From positions 186,001-250,000 of the forward strand of contig OZ025800.1 of NCBI GenBank assembly GCA_964019425.1: 64,000 nucleotides of DNA, read 5' to 3'. This document shows positions 1 to 10,419 of the stretch, one piece after another. Position 1 is the first letter of the stretch, and each line of letters starts with the position of its first letter. Source of the DNA: Flectonema sp. DT1601. Taxonomy: Eukaryota; Euglenozoa; Diplonemea; Diplonemida; Diplonemidae. Below the pieces are notes generated by a model, which was given only the letters and a program-made list of their open reading frames with translations, ran no database searches and was not told the origin of the DNA. The position numbers were made by a program, and so were the translations under genes.

Positions 1-3000
1 AAGTCGACAGTTCTCAGTACAGGTATTGCTTCAGCTGTTGCTGCAGATCCCAATGAAACACTCGCACATACTTCAGGTTCTTTTCCTTCATCTTCATCAC
101 CAAAATAATTCCAAAGACCTCTTTCAGTAAATCCTCTTCTTATTTTTACACTAAAGACAGGAAGACCTGATCCACAAACAGTAGGAACCCTACAATGATA
201 TTTAACGTACGGATACAACTCCGAAGGTATCGGAACATCAAAATCAGGCAACGTTCCAATAAGACAAAACTTATCCCGTTGTAAAGCTGCTGATGACAAA
301 GAAAGAGCAAGATTAACAGCTGGTCCGATTATGGTTGCAAGAGATCGATGTTTCCCAATAACTTTTCCGTAATACAAACACCCGCATACAGCACCCACAG
401 ATGAAGTAATCCATTCAGTATCAGCAGATAGAAGTGTTGAGTATCTAACAATTGATGTTAAGTGATTACCTGTTGAAGGTTTAAATGTTCCCCAACTGAC
501 TAATAAAATAGAACCGATTGACGTAATTAAGGAACCAGCGCTTTTGTGAAGAGCTGACTCACAGGCGCTTAGGAAAGCTCCCATTTGATTGGCGATAATT
601 TCTTGAGCGAGAGGATCGATTCCGCGGTAGTACATTTCTGTTGAGGCAACTGCACCGCAAGACATCTCTAAACGAGGGAGACATACTCCGACTGATGCAG
701 ATGGATGGTTTCCAATTATTTCACTGTAGTTGTGAGTACAGGCAGTCCTACCAACAAGTGGATTGCTGTGACATCCTCCACGCTCAACACCTTGAGTTTC
801 TTTCTTTCTTGTTAATTGAAGTTGTAGTTCAGGTTTTCTCCCGATTAACGGATTTGGTATCAAACCAACGACTTCATGTGGTTCAGGAAATCCTTTTAAC
901 GGTTGCTTACCATATCGAACTTTAGAACATTCTGAATCGAGTCCAGTTATTGCAATGACATCTTGAACTTCTTTGCTACAAAGAACAAGTCCTCCGCAAG
1001 CGATTGACTCAATTCTAGCAGCCATGTTGACAACACTACCTGAGTAGTCAGCTCTTCCAAGGATTGGATTTATTGCCATCGTAGTAGGTCCGTAATGGAT
1101 TCCAATACGAACTCGAAGACCGTTCCATATGACGGCTCCCCCTGATGTCCGTTCCTCACACTTTGTCTCTGTTAATAAATCAGCAGGCCACTCCTGGTGT
1201 AGTAGTTCCATTTGAGCCCACAACCCGAAGTTAACTGCGTCAACAGGCGATTCAAAGGCGACCATAAACGCATCGCCAATTGTTTTTATTTCGTATCCGT
1301 TGAATTTCGCAATAGCTCGTCTGAAGAGCTGATTGTGAATCGCGAGGGATGTCTTCATTCCCTGAGGATGAGCTTCCCACAATGGTGTCGAACCTTCGAT
1401 ATCTGTAAATACGATTGCTACATTACCAGTCGGAGGGGATACCTGTTTGTTATTTATAAAAACCTGAAAGTAGAGTAATGCGATATCACGGAATTCAATT
1501 TCATACCTTCGCAACAATAAAGTCCTCATCATTACGTTGAACGTCTTTTAAAATAGCAGCCGGGATGAACGAACGATACTCTCCGAGGATTGAAACCATT
1601 TTATCAAATGATTCAGTCAAGTAATGAAGTTCTTTAATAAATGACGTTCGATACTTTTCCTTTTCTCTCTTCTCGTGAATATGTTCAAGTTCCATAGTAC
1701 AGGCCAAGTCAAAGTCTGCAGTTATACTACCGATGGGACGAACGAAGAAGAAATAAGTAAAAAGTAACAACAACACGAGTGCAAACCCACACATGGAAAG
1801 AGAGATCGCTATTGTATTATTGCGACGTTCCTGAACTCTGGATAAGTAATCATCTTGTGGAATGACTACAAATAAAATCCAATCGATATTATGAATATCA
1901 TTCGGTTTAATAGAAACAACAGATATCCAATAGTCTGCTCCAGTGATACGAACTTCAGATCTGGAAGTTCCTAAAGTAAGAATTCGATTCTTTGTATTTG
2001 ATCCAACAATAGCGTCAAGTATTCTTACAACTTGTTGTGGACTGTATTCAGTATCCCATGCGCTAAATGTAGTGTTAGCATCTTTATACTCTCCCAAACT
2101 CGTTCCAATTAAGGTCGCATTTATGTTCCTTTCAACCAGGAATAGCCCTCCTGTCTTCCCGACTGTTATCTCGTTAAGTTGTTGACGAAGAGACCACGAT
2201 TCATAATCTGCGATTGCTGATCCGACGTACATGCTATTTTCTGATTGGATTCCATCTCGTGCTAAGCTACCTACTTGCGTGTTTGATATAAACATCGTGT
2301 CTTCATCTAAACAGGACTGACAAGCGAGAGCTACAAACTGACGTGGGATAATAGTTGGCGCTGATGTGTTTGAATATCTGATGGTGATGTTGTTTTGTAT
2401 TTTGATATCTTTTTTTTGTTTCCCCCCCCATTATTAAATACTAAAAAAAAAAGAAAACCAAACCTAACAACTAAACTATGCGTGTCAGATGCCTGAACTG
2501 AGTAGTTCAGTACCTCACCGCGGAGTTTTTTGTGTTGCGGAGCCCAACCAGGACGAAGTGATATAGGAAGCACTGACGGATTAAATGAAACAATACTACC
2601 AATACGAGGAACTTTACTGTAAATAGGCATAGCAGCCGTTAGGCAAGACCTACCAGAAGTAAAACAGATGTAAAGTCCTGTGTAGTATTTTGACCCAGCA
2701 GGTAGCTTAGCTGTTTCTATGAACCAAATTCTGTTTCGAGGATCGAAGTCATTACGAGTTCGTAAATGATGTCCTGTTGATTCTTCATAATAAGTTCGAT
2801 TAAATTCAGGACATGGAGGGTCCAAACAAACCTCAAGAGACGCTACTGCATCATCACGACATTTCGGAGCAATACTTTTTTGATAATAATCGGATTCAAT
2901 ATACCAATGAGGCTTACATGGATAGTCTACTATCTCTTTATAACCAAAACAAGTTGGTAAATCATTCGATAAACCAACACAATTATTACTACTTATTGAC

Positions 3001-3485
3001 GCATTACATGATGGTGAGTAACGACAAGGAATTGTCCAAGTTGGAGTGTTCTTTTGAATTTGATCAATCGGCGGCATAGTTGTTACCTCATTTGATCCAC
3101 ATCTCGCAGAGCAGAAGTGTCCGTGACTATTACCTATGTACATACCAGATACGGCAGAGATATCTGTGCAACGTTCTGAAAGCCAATAAATACATCCCAG
3201 AGAAGTGTCACCCTTCGCTAATTCATAAGCATCTAATCTGTCAACCGAAAATAACTTCTCATCCATCATAGCGATAGTCTTTTCCAGTGATTGGAATGGA
3301 GCTTGCATGAATTCCTTTATCTCAAGTACAGCCGCCTGGGTTATCGTAGCCGCTAATGAGTCAGCAACTTCATCAATCCCCTCCTCTGTACTCCTCCATC
3401 CGACATACATAACACTGAGCATTGAAGCAGCGATAACCAGCCCCAATAAAAATACCAATGAGGCTAAGTGCACCGTGACCTTCAT
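1..3485 (-). CDS. Receptor-type adenylyl/guanylyl cyclase with tandem cyclase domains (3' end beyond window)
   Basis: Membrane receptor cyclase read leftwards and cut by the window edge. Three exons keep one frame: 3485-2469, 2337-1507 and 1463 to the edge. Intron 2338-2468 has donor GTTAGG and acceptor GTCAG (boundary less sure); intron 1464-1506 is only 43 nt with GTATGA and TTTCAG. The product has a membrane segment near its N-terminus, a long Cys-rich and NxS/T-rich extracellular part resembling a dCache sensor, a second membrane segment (about 1735-1825), a HAMP-like linker with YRSFIPAAIL, then a class III cyclase domain with VAIVFTDIEGSTPLW and GRADYSGSVVNMAAR. A second cyclase-like domain follows (about 550-60): it keeps GPAVNLALS but has no FTDI metal motif, so it is probably not catalytic. 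The family makes cAMP or cGMP in response to outside signals and is typical of kinetoplastids and relatives. ATG 3485 lies 18 nt after a TTCTCTTCACAG acceptor (3504). Confidence 0.85.
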
Positions 3486-3627
3486 CTTACCGGTCGGTGG
3501 TACCTGTGAAGAGAATTAATTTCTTTATTTCATTTTACTTGTCCAACAAAAGAAACTGGGGGAGAACTCCTTCCCCATTCGGACAACAAACATCAGGTGA
3601 CGTACAGAGAGTAACAGGTTGTAAAGA

Positions 3628-4641
3628 CTAATTGTCTTTTGTTTCGTTGTCTTCCTTAAGTCTCTTAAAGCAATAAGCGTGTTCATAGAACAGAGGATAG
3701 ATGAGGACTCGATGATGAGAATGGAGATACCATCCTTCATTTCTATTTATAAGATATCTGCCGACATCACAGCTTCCACCGATAGCACCTGTTCCAACAA
3801 GGATGACTGTGTCACCATTCCAGTTATCGAGTTCAGTAAGTTCACGATCTGGGAAGACTGCGAGGATTGTATCTTTGTCATGAACACCATTTGCAAATTG
3901 TTTTTCTCCAGAGTCTTCAATTACTTCAGTGAAAGGTTTGTGTCCTCTTCTTGTGTATGGAATATTCCACACTTCGTAAGCAACTACCGGCACATTCATT
4001 TGTCGTAATTGAGCTGCCCAGTACCCAAGTTTTGCCTGAACTTCAACAACGTTAGCACCAGGTGACACATTACTAACAATCCACTTCAGGACTACATCAC
4101 AAGGAGGACTTGGACTGTATTGTAATCTAAGTTTCTCTCTAATAGCCATCAATGCCTGTCTTGATCCATGAATCGCACGTTCTGCGGTTTCTTGAGCATG
4201 AGCTTTGTTCATCGAAAAAGTCTGATAAACATTTGTCGTCGCAGTTCGATACTCTTTCAGGTACGGATCGTTTCTTTCTGTGAAGAGCCAACCTTTCTCT
4301 TCATACCATTGTGTCACAGGCATTGGATGCATTGCCTTCATGTCGTTGTAGAATCTTTTCCATAATTTCAGAGTAAGAGGTTTGCTTGTATCAGGTAAAG
4401 GAATTTCTGAATTTGGCGGTAGGCGATCCATTACTTTTGACACCCAGAAATGTTCTAATCCTTGATCGTTCATACGACCAAACGTTACTGGGAGTTCGAT
4501 GCTGCTCTCCCATGCGAGTTTAGGTACTTTCTCATGAGGTGTATCGCCTCTAGACTTTGGGAAGTACCAACCATCCGTTAACCATCTTCTCTGTCTTATT
4601 GTTGTTGTTTTAGTTAGGACTCGACAAGGATATGTTTTCAT
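3628..4641 (-). CDS. Methyltransferase-like protein, function unknown
   Basis: A single exon of 337 residues from ATG 4641. The C-terminal half looks like a class I SAM-methyltransferase fold: a motif-I-like strand and loop (VVEVQAKLGYWAAQL), an acidic end to strand 2 (VVAYEVWN), and later TVILVGTGAIGG before a conserved-looking tail. The usual GxGxG loop is degenerate, so catalysis is uncertain. I cannot name the family. Many protists carry uncharacterised cytosolic proteins of this shape, with a leader of about 170 residues rich in Trp and Tyr. The gene ends about 140 bp before the receptor cyclase starts, in the same direction. Unlike its neighbours, only a weak AAG (4662) precedes the ATG, so the 5' splice context is unclear. 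Confidence 0.6.
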   Translation of the reverse strand: MKTYPCRVLTKTTTIRQRRWLTDGWYFPKSRGDTPHEKVPKLAWESSIELPVTFGRMNDQGLEHFWVSKVMDRLPPNSEIPLPDTSKPLTLKLWKRFYNDMKAMHPMPVTQWYEEKGWLFTERNDPYLKEYRTATTNVYQTFSMNKAHAQETAERAIHGSRQALMAIREKLRLQYSPSPPCDVVLKWIVSNVSPGANVVEVQAKLGYWAAQLRQMNVPVVAYEVWNIPYTRRGHKPFTEVIEDSGEKQFANGVHDKDTILAVFPDRELTELDNWNGDTVILVGTGAIGGSCDVGRYLINRNEGWYLHSHHRVLIYPLFYEHAYCFKRLKEDNETKDN

Positions 4642-4664
4642 TTTTGTAGTTAAGATTTTTTCTT

Positions 4665-6107
4665 ATAATTTTAAAATAAAAAAAGAGAAATAAATAATAC
4701 AGAAAACACCTCACACGTTATCACAACAATTCTGAATATCATAACTACACAATTCACACTTGCTAAAAAAAACGAATGAATTTTTAGTTTCTTATATTCA
4801 GATTCGTAACAACGAAAACTGAACTGGGAAGGTGAATAACGGGAAAGGAAAATTGCTCGCAAAAAAGAAAAGAAGAAAAATTTAAAAAAAAAAAAAAGTA
4901 ATTATTTTAGAGAGGTGGCAAGGCAAACATAACATTGTTCTCTCACTCTATTCGAGATACAATATCAACCTCAAATAGCACCTCCACATTTTATACGCAC
5001 CGAAAGTGAGACAATTCTTACTCAGACTGGAAACTACTCCATTCAGTTAGTATTGATGGCTATCAGTAAATTAAACTACAGAGAGTAGTTTTGAGTAAAA
5101 TGAAACATGGCGCAAAAAAGAAAAAAAAAAAAAGAAGAAGAAAAGAACTTCCACTTCACAGGTAAGACTACACATTGTAATCAAGCTGAAGAAGTTAACA
5201 AAACTGGCGGTTATGCGCACAATAATTTTGCTTTTAAAGTGCGCACGACCTTTGCCAAGAATCGATTTTTCTCTCACAGGGTAGAAACAAAAGGTGCTTA
5301 CCCACTGAAGACTACCTAAAGAGCAACAACGCTTCAATAAGGAGCTCTCATGCGGAATACTCTAAATAATACTTCTCATACATCGTATTTGAGGAGTAGT
5401 TTGGCAGTTATGCGACACGACCTTTGTAAGAATTAATTATCCTCACAAGGTTACTACAACCAACTAAAGATTAAAGAATTCGAAAACAGGTACTTGTTGA
5501 CGTACGAGTCTCCCAAACAACATGACTATGCAGCTGCCTATCAGGTGCGCTTCAATCATAAGGAGCCTTCATTCGGAATGCTCTAAAACGAAAAGGAATC
5601 AAAACAAGAAAATATCAAAAAAATAAAACGAATTAGTCGACTCCAATAAAGGAGTCGAGCATGCAACGAATCTATATATAGTTCGTTAAACAAGAGAGTG
5701 CAGCCGATAAAACAATCAGTTACTCTTGTGTGTAGCTGGAAGACGAAAAGAAGAATATCTGACTATTGTTTTTACGATATTTGAAAGGCAATCGTTTTCT
5801 CATCACAATTTAACACCTTTCTCATATCACATAAAAAGGATGCGATGCCTTTCATGAAATGCAGTTCACAGCGGCACTTTAAAATGGTTCACCAGAAGTA
5901 GCCAAGTAATGCTACTTCGACGGCTTAAAAAATTGCGATAACGTAAGTCGCAGTTGCGCAAACATTTCTGCATTGCCCTGCTGGAGAGACACAGTGAGAG
6001 AAGTCTTCTCAGCGTTGGTAGCTGCAAAATCAATCGTGAATGTTATCTGTTTTTTTTATTTTATTTTTTTAATTATTATAATTTTATTAGTTAAATTAAA
6101 ACAGATA
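4665..6107. other. Intergenic, diverged direct duplication
   Basis: No convincing gene. Two related stretches, about 5208-5372 and 5406-5588, share in the same order TTATGCG, CACGACCTTTG, CGCTTCAAT, AAGGAG and CGGAAT followed by CTCTAAA, which suggests an old tandem duplication of roughly 190 bp. Short open frames here sit in A/T homopolymer context and are not supported. Confidence 0.5.
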
Positions 6108-7667
6108 CTAACATACTAAACCAAAAGAGTGAGGAGAAGCATGACAGACTATGCGAAGTCCATTAGTTTCTTTGTGTTGTAACATTGATGGACAGCATTC
6201 AATACTTAGAAGGATATCAAATAAAGCCTTCCACACAAAGTGAACCTCTGCGGCTACATCACAAGACCACATGCGGCTAGGATCGGATTCCGAAGGGACA
6301 GTGAGGTTTGATATTTTGTATTGAGAAGCTTTTGGTGGAGCTGCAGTACACGATTGGAATCCCTTCACAAGTTTGTACTCGTGACCTTCAAAAAGATCAC
6401 TCAAATGGGCAGATACAACCGTACAGAGATTTTCAAAAATATGTGTTGGACCTCGTTCCAAACGATTAACAATCACCATCATATGAGGAGGTCTGGCTTG
6501 CAATTCTGACGTAAAAGTCAGAACGTCATTGAGAACTGGAACATAAATAAACAAACAGAGTCTACCACCTGTTGTGTTAGCGGCATTACGCTGTTGAACT
6601 TTACATTTCATTTTTTCATAAAGATCTATGACTCGAGTGAAAGCAGCATGCATATCCTTAACTGTTAATAAATATTTAACATCAGAGCCTTTACCGACTA
6701 AGGCATCAACGTCACCAGCTTGTAAACCAGCTATTACTGAGAAGGCGTTACCGCTGGCTTGATCAAGCATAATACGTTCAATTGCGCCTCCTAAGTCTTC
6801 GGGTGTAACTTCATCTCGTACTTGTTTCGTTTCAGACAGCATTGCTTTTGCTGACCCATTATAATTAATTAAAAACCATGGATCAGATACAACGTTTTCC
6901 AGTGAGAATCTTTTATTTGGATCGTTTGCCATCATTCCATTTATTAAAGTATTACATCCTTGAGAAACATGCCTAGGAACAGTATAATCACCTCCCTTGA
7001 CACGTCGAAGGGTAGTCGTTTCACTCTCACTTTCGAAAGGACGAGACCCAGTGACCATAGTAAATAACACAGTCCCACAGCTATAAATATCAGCCTTGAA
7101 TCCGTTGTATGATTTTTCTTTAACAATTTCCGGAGCGCAGTAATCCGGAGATCCAACAATAGTACTCATGAGTTGAAATTTGTGTCGCTCGTCATCTTGG
7201 GCGATGTTTGCAAGTCCGAAATCTGCTACTTTAATAACATTTCTCCTGGTGACTAATATATTTTCGGGTTTTAAGTCTCGATGGACTACACCCTGTCCAT
7301 GCATGTATGCTATCGCATCAACTATTTGATGCATGTAGTTTCTAGCCTCATCCTCAAGGAGTTTCTTAACACGACTGATAACGTCAAGGAGTTCCCCTCC
7401 AGATATATATTCCATTATCATATGTAGTTGATCACCAACTAGAAGTACTTCGTATAGTTTAACTATGTTTGGATGCTTTAGTTTTCTTAAAACAGCAATC
7501 TCTCGTCGAATCCATTCTTCCTTATCTTTAGATTTATATTTCTTGTTGTCAATAATTTTTATCGCAACGTGGTTTCCAGTTTCACTGTGCGTGGCTTTCT
7601 TTACCTTGCTGTACGCACCCTGACCGAGTGTGCTCCCTATCACATATTTTCCCACTCTTTTTCCCAT
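6108..7667 (-). CDS. CIPK/SnRK3-type Ser/Thr protein kinase with NAF motif
   Basis: CAMK/SNF1-group kinase of 519 residues. All catalytic elements are present: glycine loop GQGAYSKV, ATP lysine in VAIK (37), HRDLKPEN (129-136), DFG (149-151) and a T-loop leading to SPDYCAPE. After the kinase domain (7-266) comes GNAFSVIAGLQAGDVDALV (306-324), which fits the NAF/FISL motif that binds calcineurin-B-like calcium sensors in plant CIPKs. The following helical stretch and C-terminal domain (about 330-500) would match the PPI and KA1-like parts. By family knowledge, calcium-loaded CBL binding NAF relieves autoinhibition; that this happens here is inference. ATG 7667 lies 10 nt after a TCTATTCTACAG acceptor (7678). 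The last 20 or so residues are the least certain part. An SNF1/AMPK-like kinase without CBL binding is the alternative. Confidence 0.85.
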   Translation of the reverse strand: MGKRVGKYVIGSTLGQGAYSKVKKATHSETGNHVAIKIIDNKKYKSKDKEEWIRREIAVLRKLKHPNIVKLYEVLLVGDQLHMIMEYISGGELLDVISRVKKLLEDEARNYMHQIVDAIAYMHGQGVVHRDLKPENILVTRRNVIKVADFGLANIAQDDERHKFQLMSTIVGSPDYCAPEIVKEKSYNGFKADIYSCGTVLFTMVTGSRPFESESETTTLRRVKGGDYTVPRHVSQGCNTLINGMMANDPNKRFSLENVVSDPWFLINYNGSAKAMLSETKQVRDEVTPEDLGGAIERIMLDQASGNAFSVIAGLQAGDVDALVGKGSDVKYLLTVKDMHAAFTRVIDLYEKMKCKVQQRNAANTTGGRLCLFIYVPVLNDVLTFTSELQARPPHMMVIVNRLERGPTHIFENLCTVVSAHLSDLFEGHEYKLVKGFQSCTAAPPKASQYKISNLTVPSESDPSRMWSCDVAAEVHFVWKALFDILLSIECCPSMLQHKETNGLRIVCHASPHSFGLVC

Positions 7668-7680
7668 CCCGCGATGTCTG

Positions 7681-8555
7681 TAGAATAGAAATAATCAATA
7701 CGAGTGAATCGATTTCTTCTTCTAATATAATTCTTCTATGTGGCTGTTAAAAAGGTAACTTATTCTTCAATCATCAATCAATAACACATTGGAATCATAA
7801 ATACAGAGATAACAAGACAAAACAAATGGTTTCGGGTTGGTGAAAAGAAAAAGAAAACGGGGAAGAGCAGGCAAAAGTTTTTTAGCCAGTCGATTCGGAT
7901 ACAACAGGAAGGCTTTACTAACAACTTCATTCCCGAGACAAGTCTATGACTGCTTTCGTAGCAAAGAGGGAATCAAAAACACAGATCTGCATTATGATCA
8001 CTATCAAAAATCCTTTCAAAGCATTTCTTCTGATGGCCACCGTACGGTATAGAAACCTAATTGCTTAGGATACCAATCAGACTCGTTTAATGCGTCTGTG
8101 TACTGCGCTCGCAGCCTAGACATTTAGGAGCATCACAGACCTGCTATTGGCTCGCTCTTGCACGTGCTAAAGGTTCACACAGTCCCTTAAGAAGGGCAGT
8201 GCTTAGGAAAAGGACGCAGTACTAAAAAGAGTCGAGATCTCGTTCGTTAACGGAATCGGTTGGGCACTCAGGCCATACAGTGAAATGAATAGGTGAAAAA
8301 CAGTTGGGAAAACAGGCTCGAAATTGAATTTCTAAAAAACAAAAAGGGGGAAAGGAAACTGTGATACAGCAAGCCCAAGTTGGTCAAAATAGGCACAAGT
8401 CATTCACCAAACGAGAACAACGGACGTAACTAAGTCAGAACATGGATCTTCTCAAATGTGATCTTGATCTATAAAATAGAAAACAGCACAAAAAACGTAC
8501 GACATTTAGATGATCGGGTTTGGTGAAAAATTAAATTCATAAAACTATCCCTGTA
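7681..8555. other. Intergenic, nothing recognised
   Basis: Separates the kinase from the next minus-strand gene. A plus-strand frame of 71 codons at 7837-8052 starts with a Lys/Arg run; it has no recognisable domain and opposes the local gene direction. No repeats or RNA genes seen. Confidence 0.4.
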
Positions 8556-9863
8556 CTAAGAAACAGAGTCCTTGGCTCTTGGTTTTGCCAGATTATAGTA
8601 AAACTCATTTCGTGTGCTTGCTGCTCGTTTTTCAGGAGAGGGAGATCGAACGCTTGATGCGTTCTCAGTCATTTCCGCATCACCATGTTGCTTTGCAGCA
8701 CTCGAAGAAGTTGCATGTCGACTCAGGTTTTCATAGAAAGATTTTTTTCTGCTTTCGCGTTTAGTCATGTCCGCAGGGGTTGCAGATGGCTTTCTGACTA
8801 TTGGAACCTTACGATCCTGATACAATCGGTTAAAACAGGTACCTGCTTCACGTTTATTGCAGCGATAAAGAAGGTTTCGAGGCCAAACTTCTGTCAAACC
8901 GTCATCAAATAAAATAGCTTCCGCCTCTGGATTACCAGCCAAGATGTCCACATCGTAAGAATCCTTAAAGGCATCGTTATAGTCGACTGCTGTACCTGTT
9001 TTTCTCAGATAGTGGTATCTTTTCTTAGCTATGTGTCGCTGAAAAGGTATGCCAGCAGCTGCAAATTCGTCTTCAATTTTCCGCATCCCTGGAGATGCGG
9101 AAAGTGACACACGTCTGTTTACTACTGTTCGGTGATCTTCATCTTGCTGTCGACGGTGTTCTTGAAGCATCTCAGACTTGAAATCCTTTCTTGCTTTGCT
9201 TAATCTTGCATCTTCATACAGTCTTTGCCAAGACCTGCTATTGACTTGACTATGAGAGTGTGTTGGAGAACCTCTTACAGAACTACTGTGATATCTAAAA
9301 TTCTGTTCTAAGTCATGACGAATCCCTGCATGGTTACACATAACTATTAACCTTGAAAGAACATCAGCTGGGGATACTACACATCCACCAATACCGTTTT
9401 GATCGTGAATGATAGAGGTATTAGGATCAAAGGTAAGCGATTTCGCTTTTGAAATCTGTTCCGAACCACAGCAGACCAACAAGTATCCAGCCATCGGTAA
9501 GGGTGATAGATCAGCTCTTTGTGGGTAGCAGTAAGTTAATGGGTTTAGAAGGTGACCTGCGAAATTCGTAATTTGAACTGTCACCTGAGGACTCACAATA
9601 ACAACTGGTGGTGATTTCGGTGAAATCGGTGACGATGGCGGATCTCTTATACTCGCAGAGCTCATTTCCGCAGCTCGCGTAAAACTATTACGAGAAAAGC
9701 TGTACGAAGCCATCGTAGTTGGTGAGTGATCGTCATCAACTTCAATAAATCTAAGCGGCGAAGATTCTGCTGCGGAAGCTCTTGTTTTTGGAGAATGAAA
9801 GCTATAGAAACTAAGTTCTGATGACGACTCCAGCGAACGCGTATTAGATCCCCTTCGAGTCAT
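8556..9863 (-). CDS. Basic, Ser-rich hypothetical protein with RLYxDA-type motifs
   Basis: A single exon of 435 residues. I do not recognise a named family. The first 85 residues and the last 100 are Ser/Pro/Arg-rich and probably disordered, while residues 90-200 look folded (hydrophobic stretch MAGYLLVCCG). The second half carries spaced short motifs of the type RLYEDARLSKARKDF, FNRLYQDRK, SFYENLSRH and EFYYNLAKP. Aromatic-Leu motifs of this kind recur in long cytoskeleton- or flagellum-associated proteins of kinetoplastids and other flagellates, so a cytoskeletal or scaffolding role is possible but unproven. ATG 9863 lies 11 nt after a TTATTATTTTAG acceptor (9875), supporting this start. 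Confidence 0.7.
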   Translation of the reverse strand: MTRRGSNTRSLESSSELSFYSFHSPKTRASAAESSPLRFIEVDDDHSPTTMASYSFSRNSFTRAAEMSSASIRDPPSSPISPKSPPVVIVSPQVTVQITNFAGHLLNPLTYCYPQRADLSPLPMAGYLLVCCGSEQISKAKSLTFDPNTSIIHDQNGIGGCVVSPADVLSRLIVMCNHAGIRHDLEQNFRYHSSSVRGSPTHSHSQVNSRSWQRLYEDARLSKARKDFKSEMLQEHRRQQDEDHRTVVNRRVSLSASPGMRKIEDEFAAAGIPFQRHIAKKRYHYLRKTGTAVDYNDAFKDSYDVDILAGNPEAEAILFDDGLTEVWPRNLLYRCNKREAGTCFNRLYQDRKVPIVRKPSATPADMTKRESRKKSFYENLSRHATSSSAAKQHGDAEMTENASSVRSPSPEKRAASTRNEFYYNLAKPRAKDSVS

Positions 9864-9877
9864 ACTGCTGAGTCCTA

Positions 9878-10419
9878 AAATAATAAAAATAATAAAGTTA
9901 TTAAACTAAAACTGTTTTCTGCACAAGTACAATTCCTATTGCTGCGGTATTTATCTAGTTCACGTATATAAACCTAAGTCTAAGTAAGATAAGAAAGACC
10001 TACGACGCAACCTCATAACGTAGTGCAACAGTGACACAAGCTAAAATTAGTATCTTATATAACTTGTTTTTCAAGAGTGGGGTAGGGATGGTGGGAATTC
10101 TTAGAAGCTTCATCTTCAGTCATAAAAAAAAAAATCTTTTATTTTTAATAAGCACAAAATAGAGAGTGCTTTAATAATAGACAAATATGATGTGAAGTGA
10201 CTCGCAAATACAGCGGTACACGTCTCTAAACTGAAATGGTGCAATTGCTTAGGTTGCTGTATTACCTTAGGTGAGTTAAATAAAAAACTAAAAGTGAGGT
10301 TTTTTATATACAACTGTCCTTGAGGTGTGTAACCCACATAACAGATGGGGCGGTACCTTCAACAAGATCGATAAAACATCAAAAAGGAGAACACACGAAA
10401 CTGAATGAAGCGACTGACA
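9878..10419. other. Intergenic, AT-rich, nothing recognised
   Basis: About 540 bp between two minus-strand genes. It holds A/T-rich stretches and a short minus frame (10116-10337) with no domain, probably the 3' UTR of the adaptin gene. No repeat or RNA gene seen. Confidence 0.4.

Noticed and set aside
7837-8052. Plus-strand 71-codon frame
   Set aside because: No ATG context, domain or splice support; opposite to local transcription.
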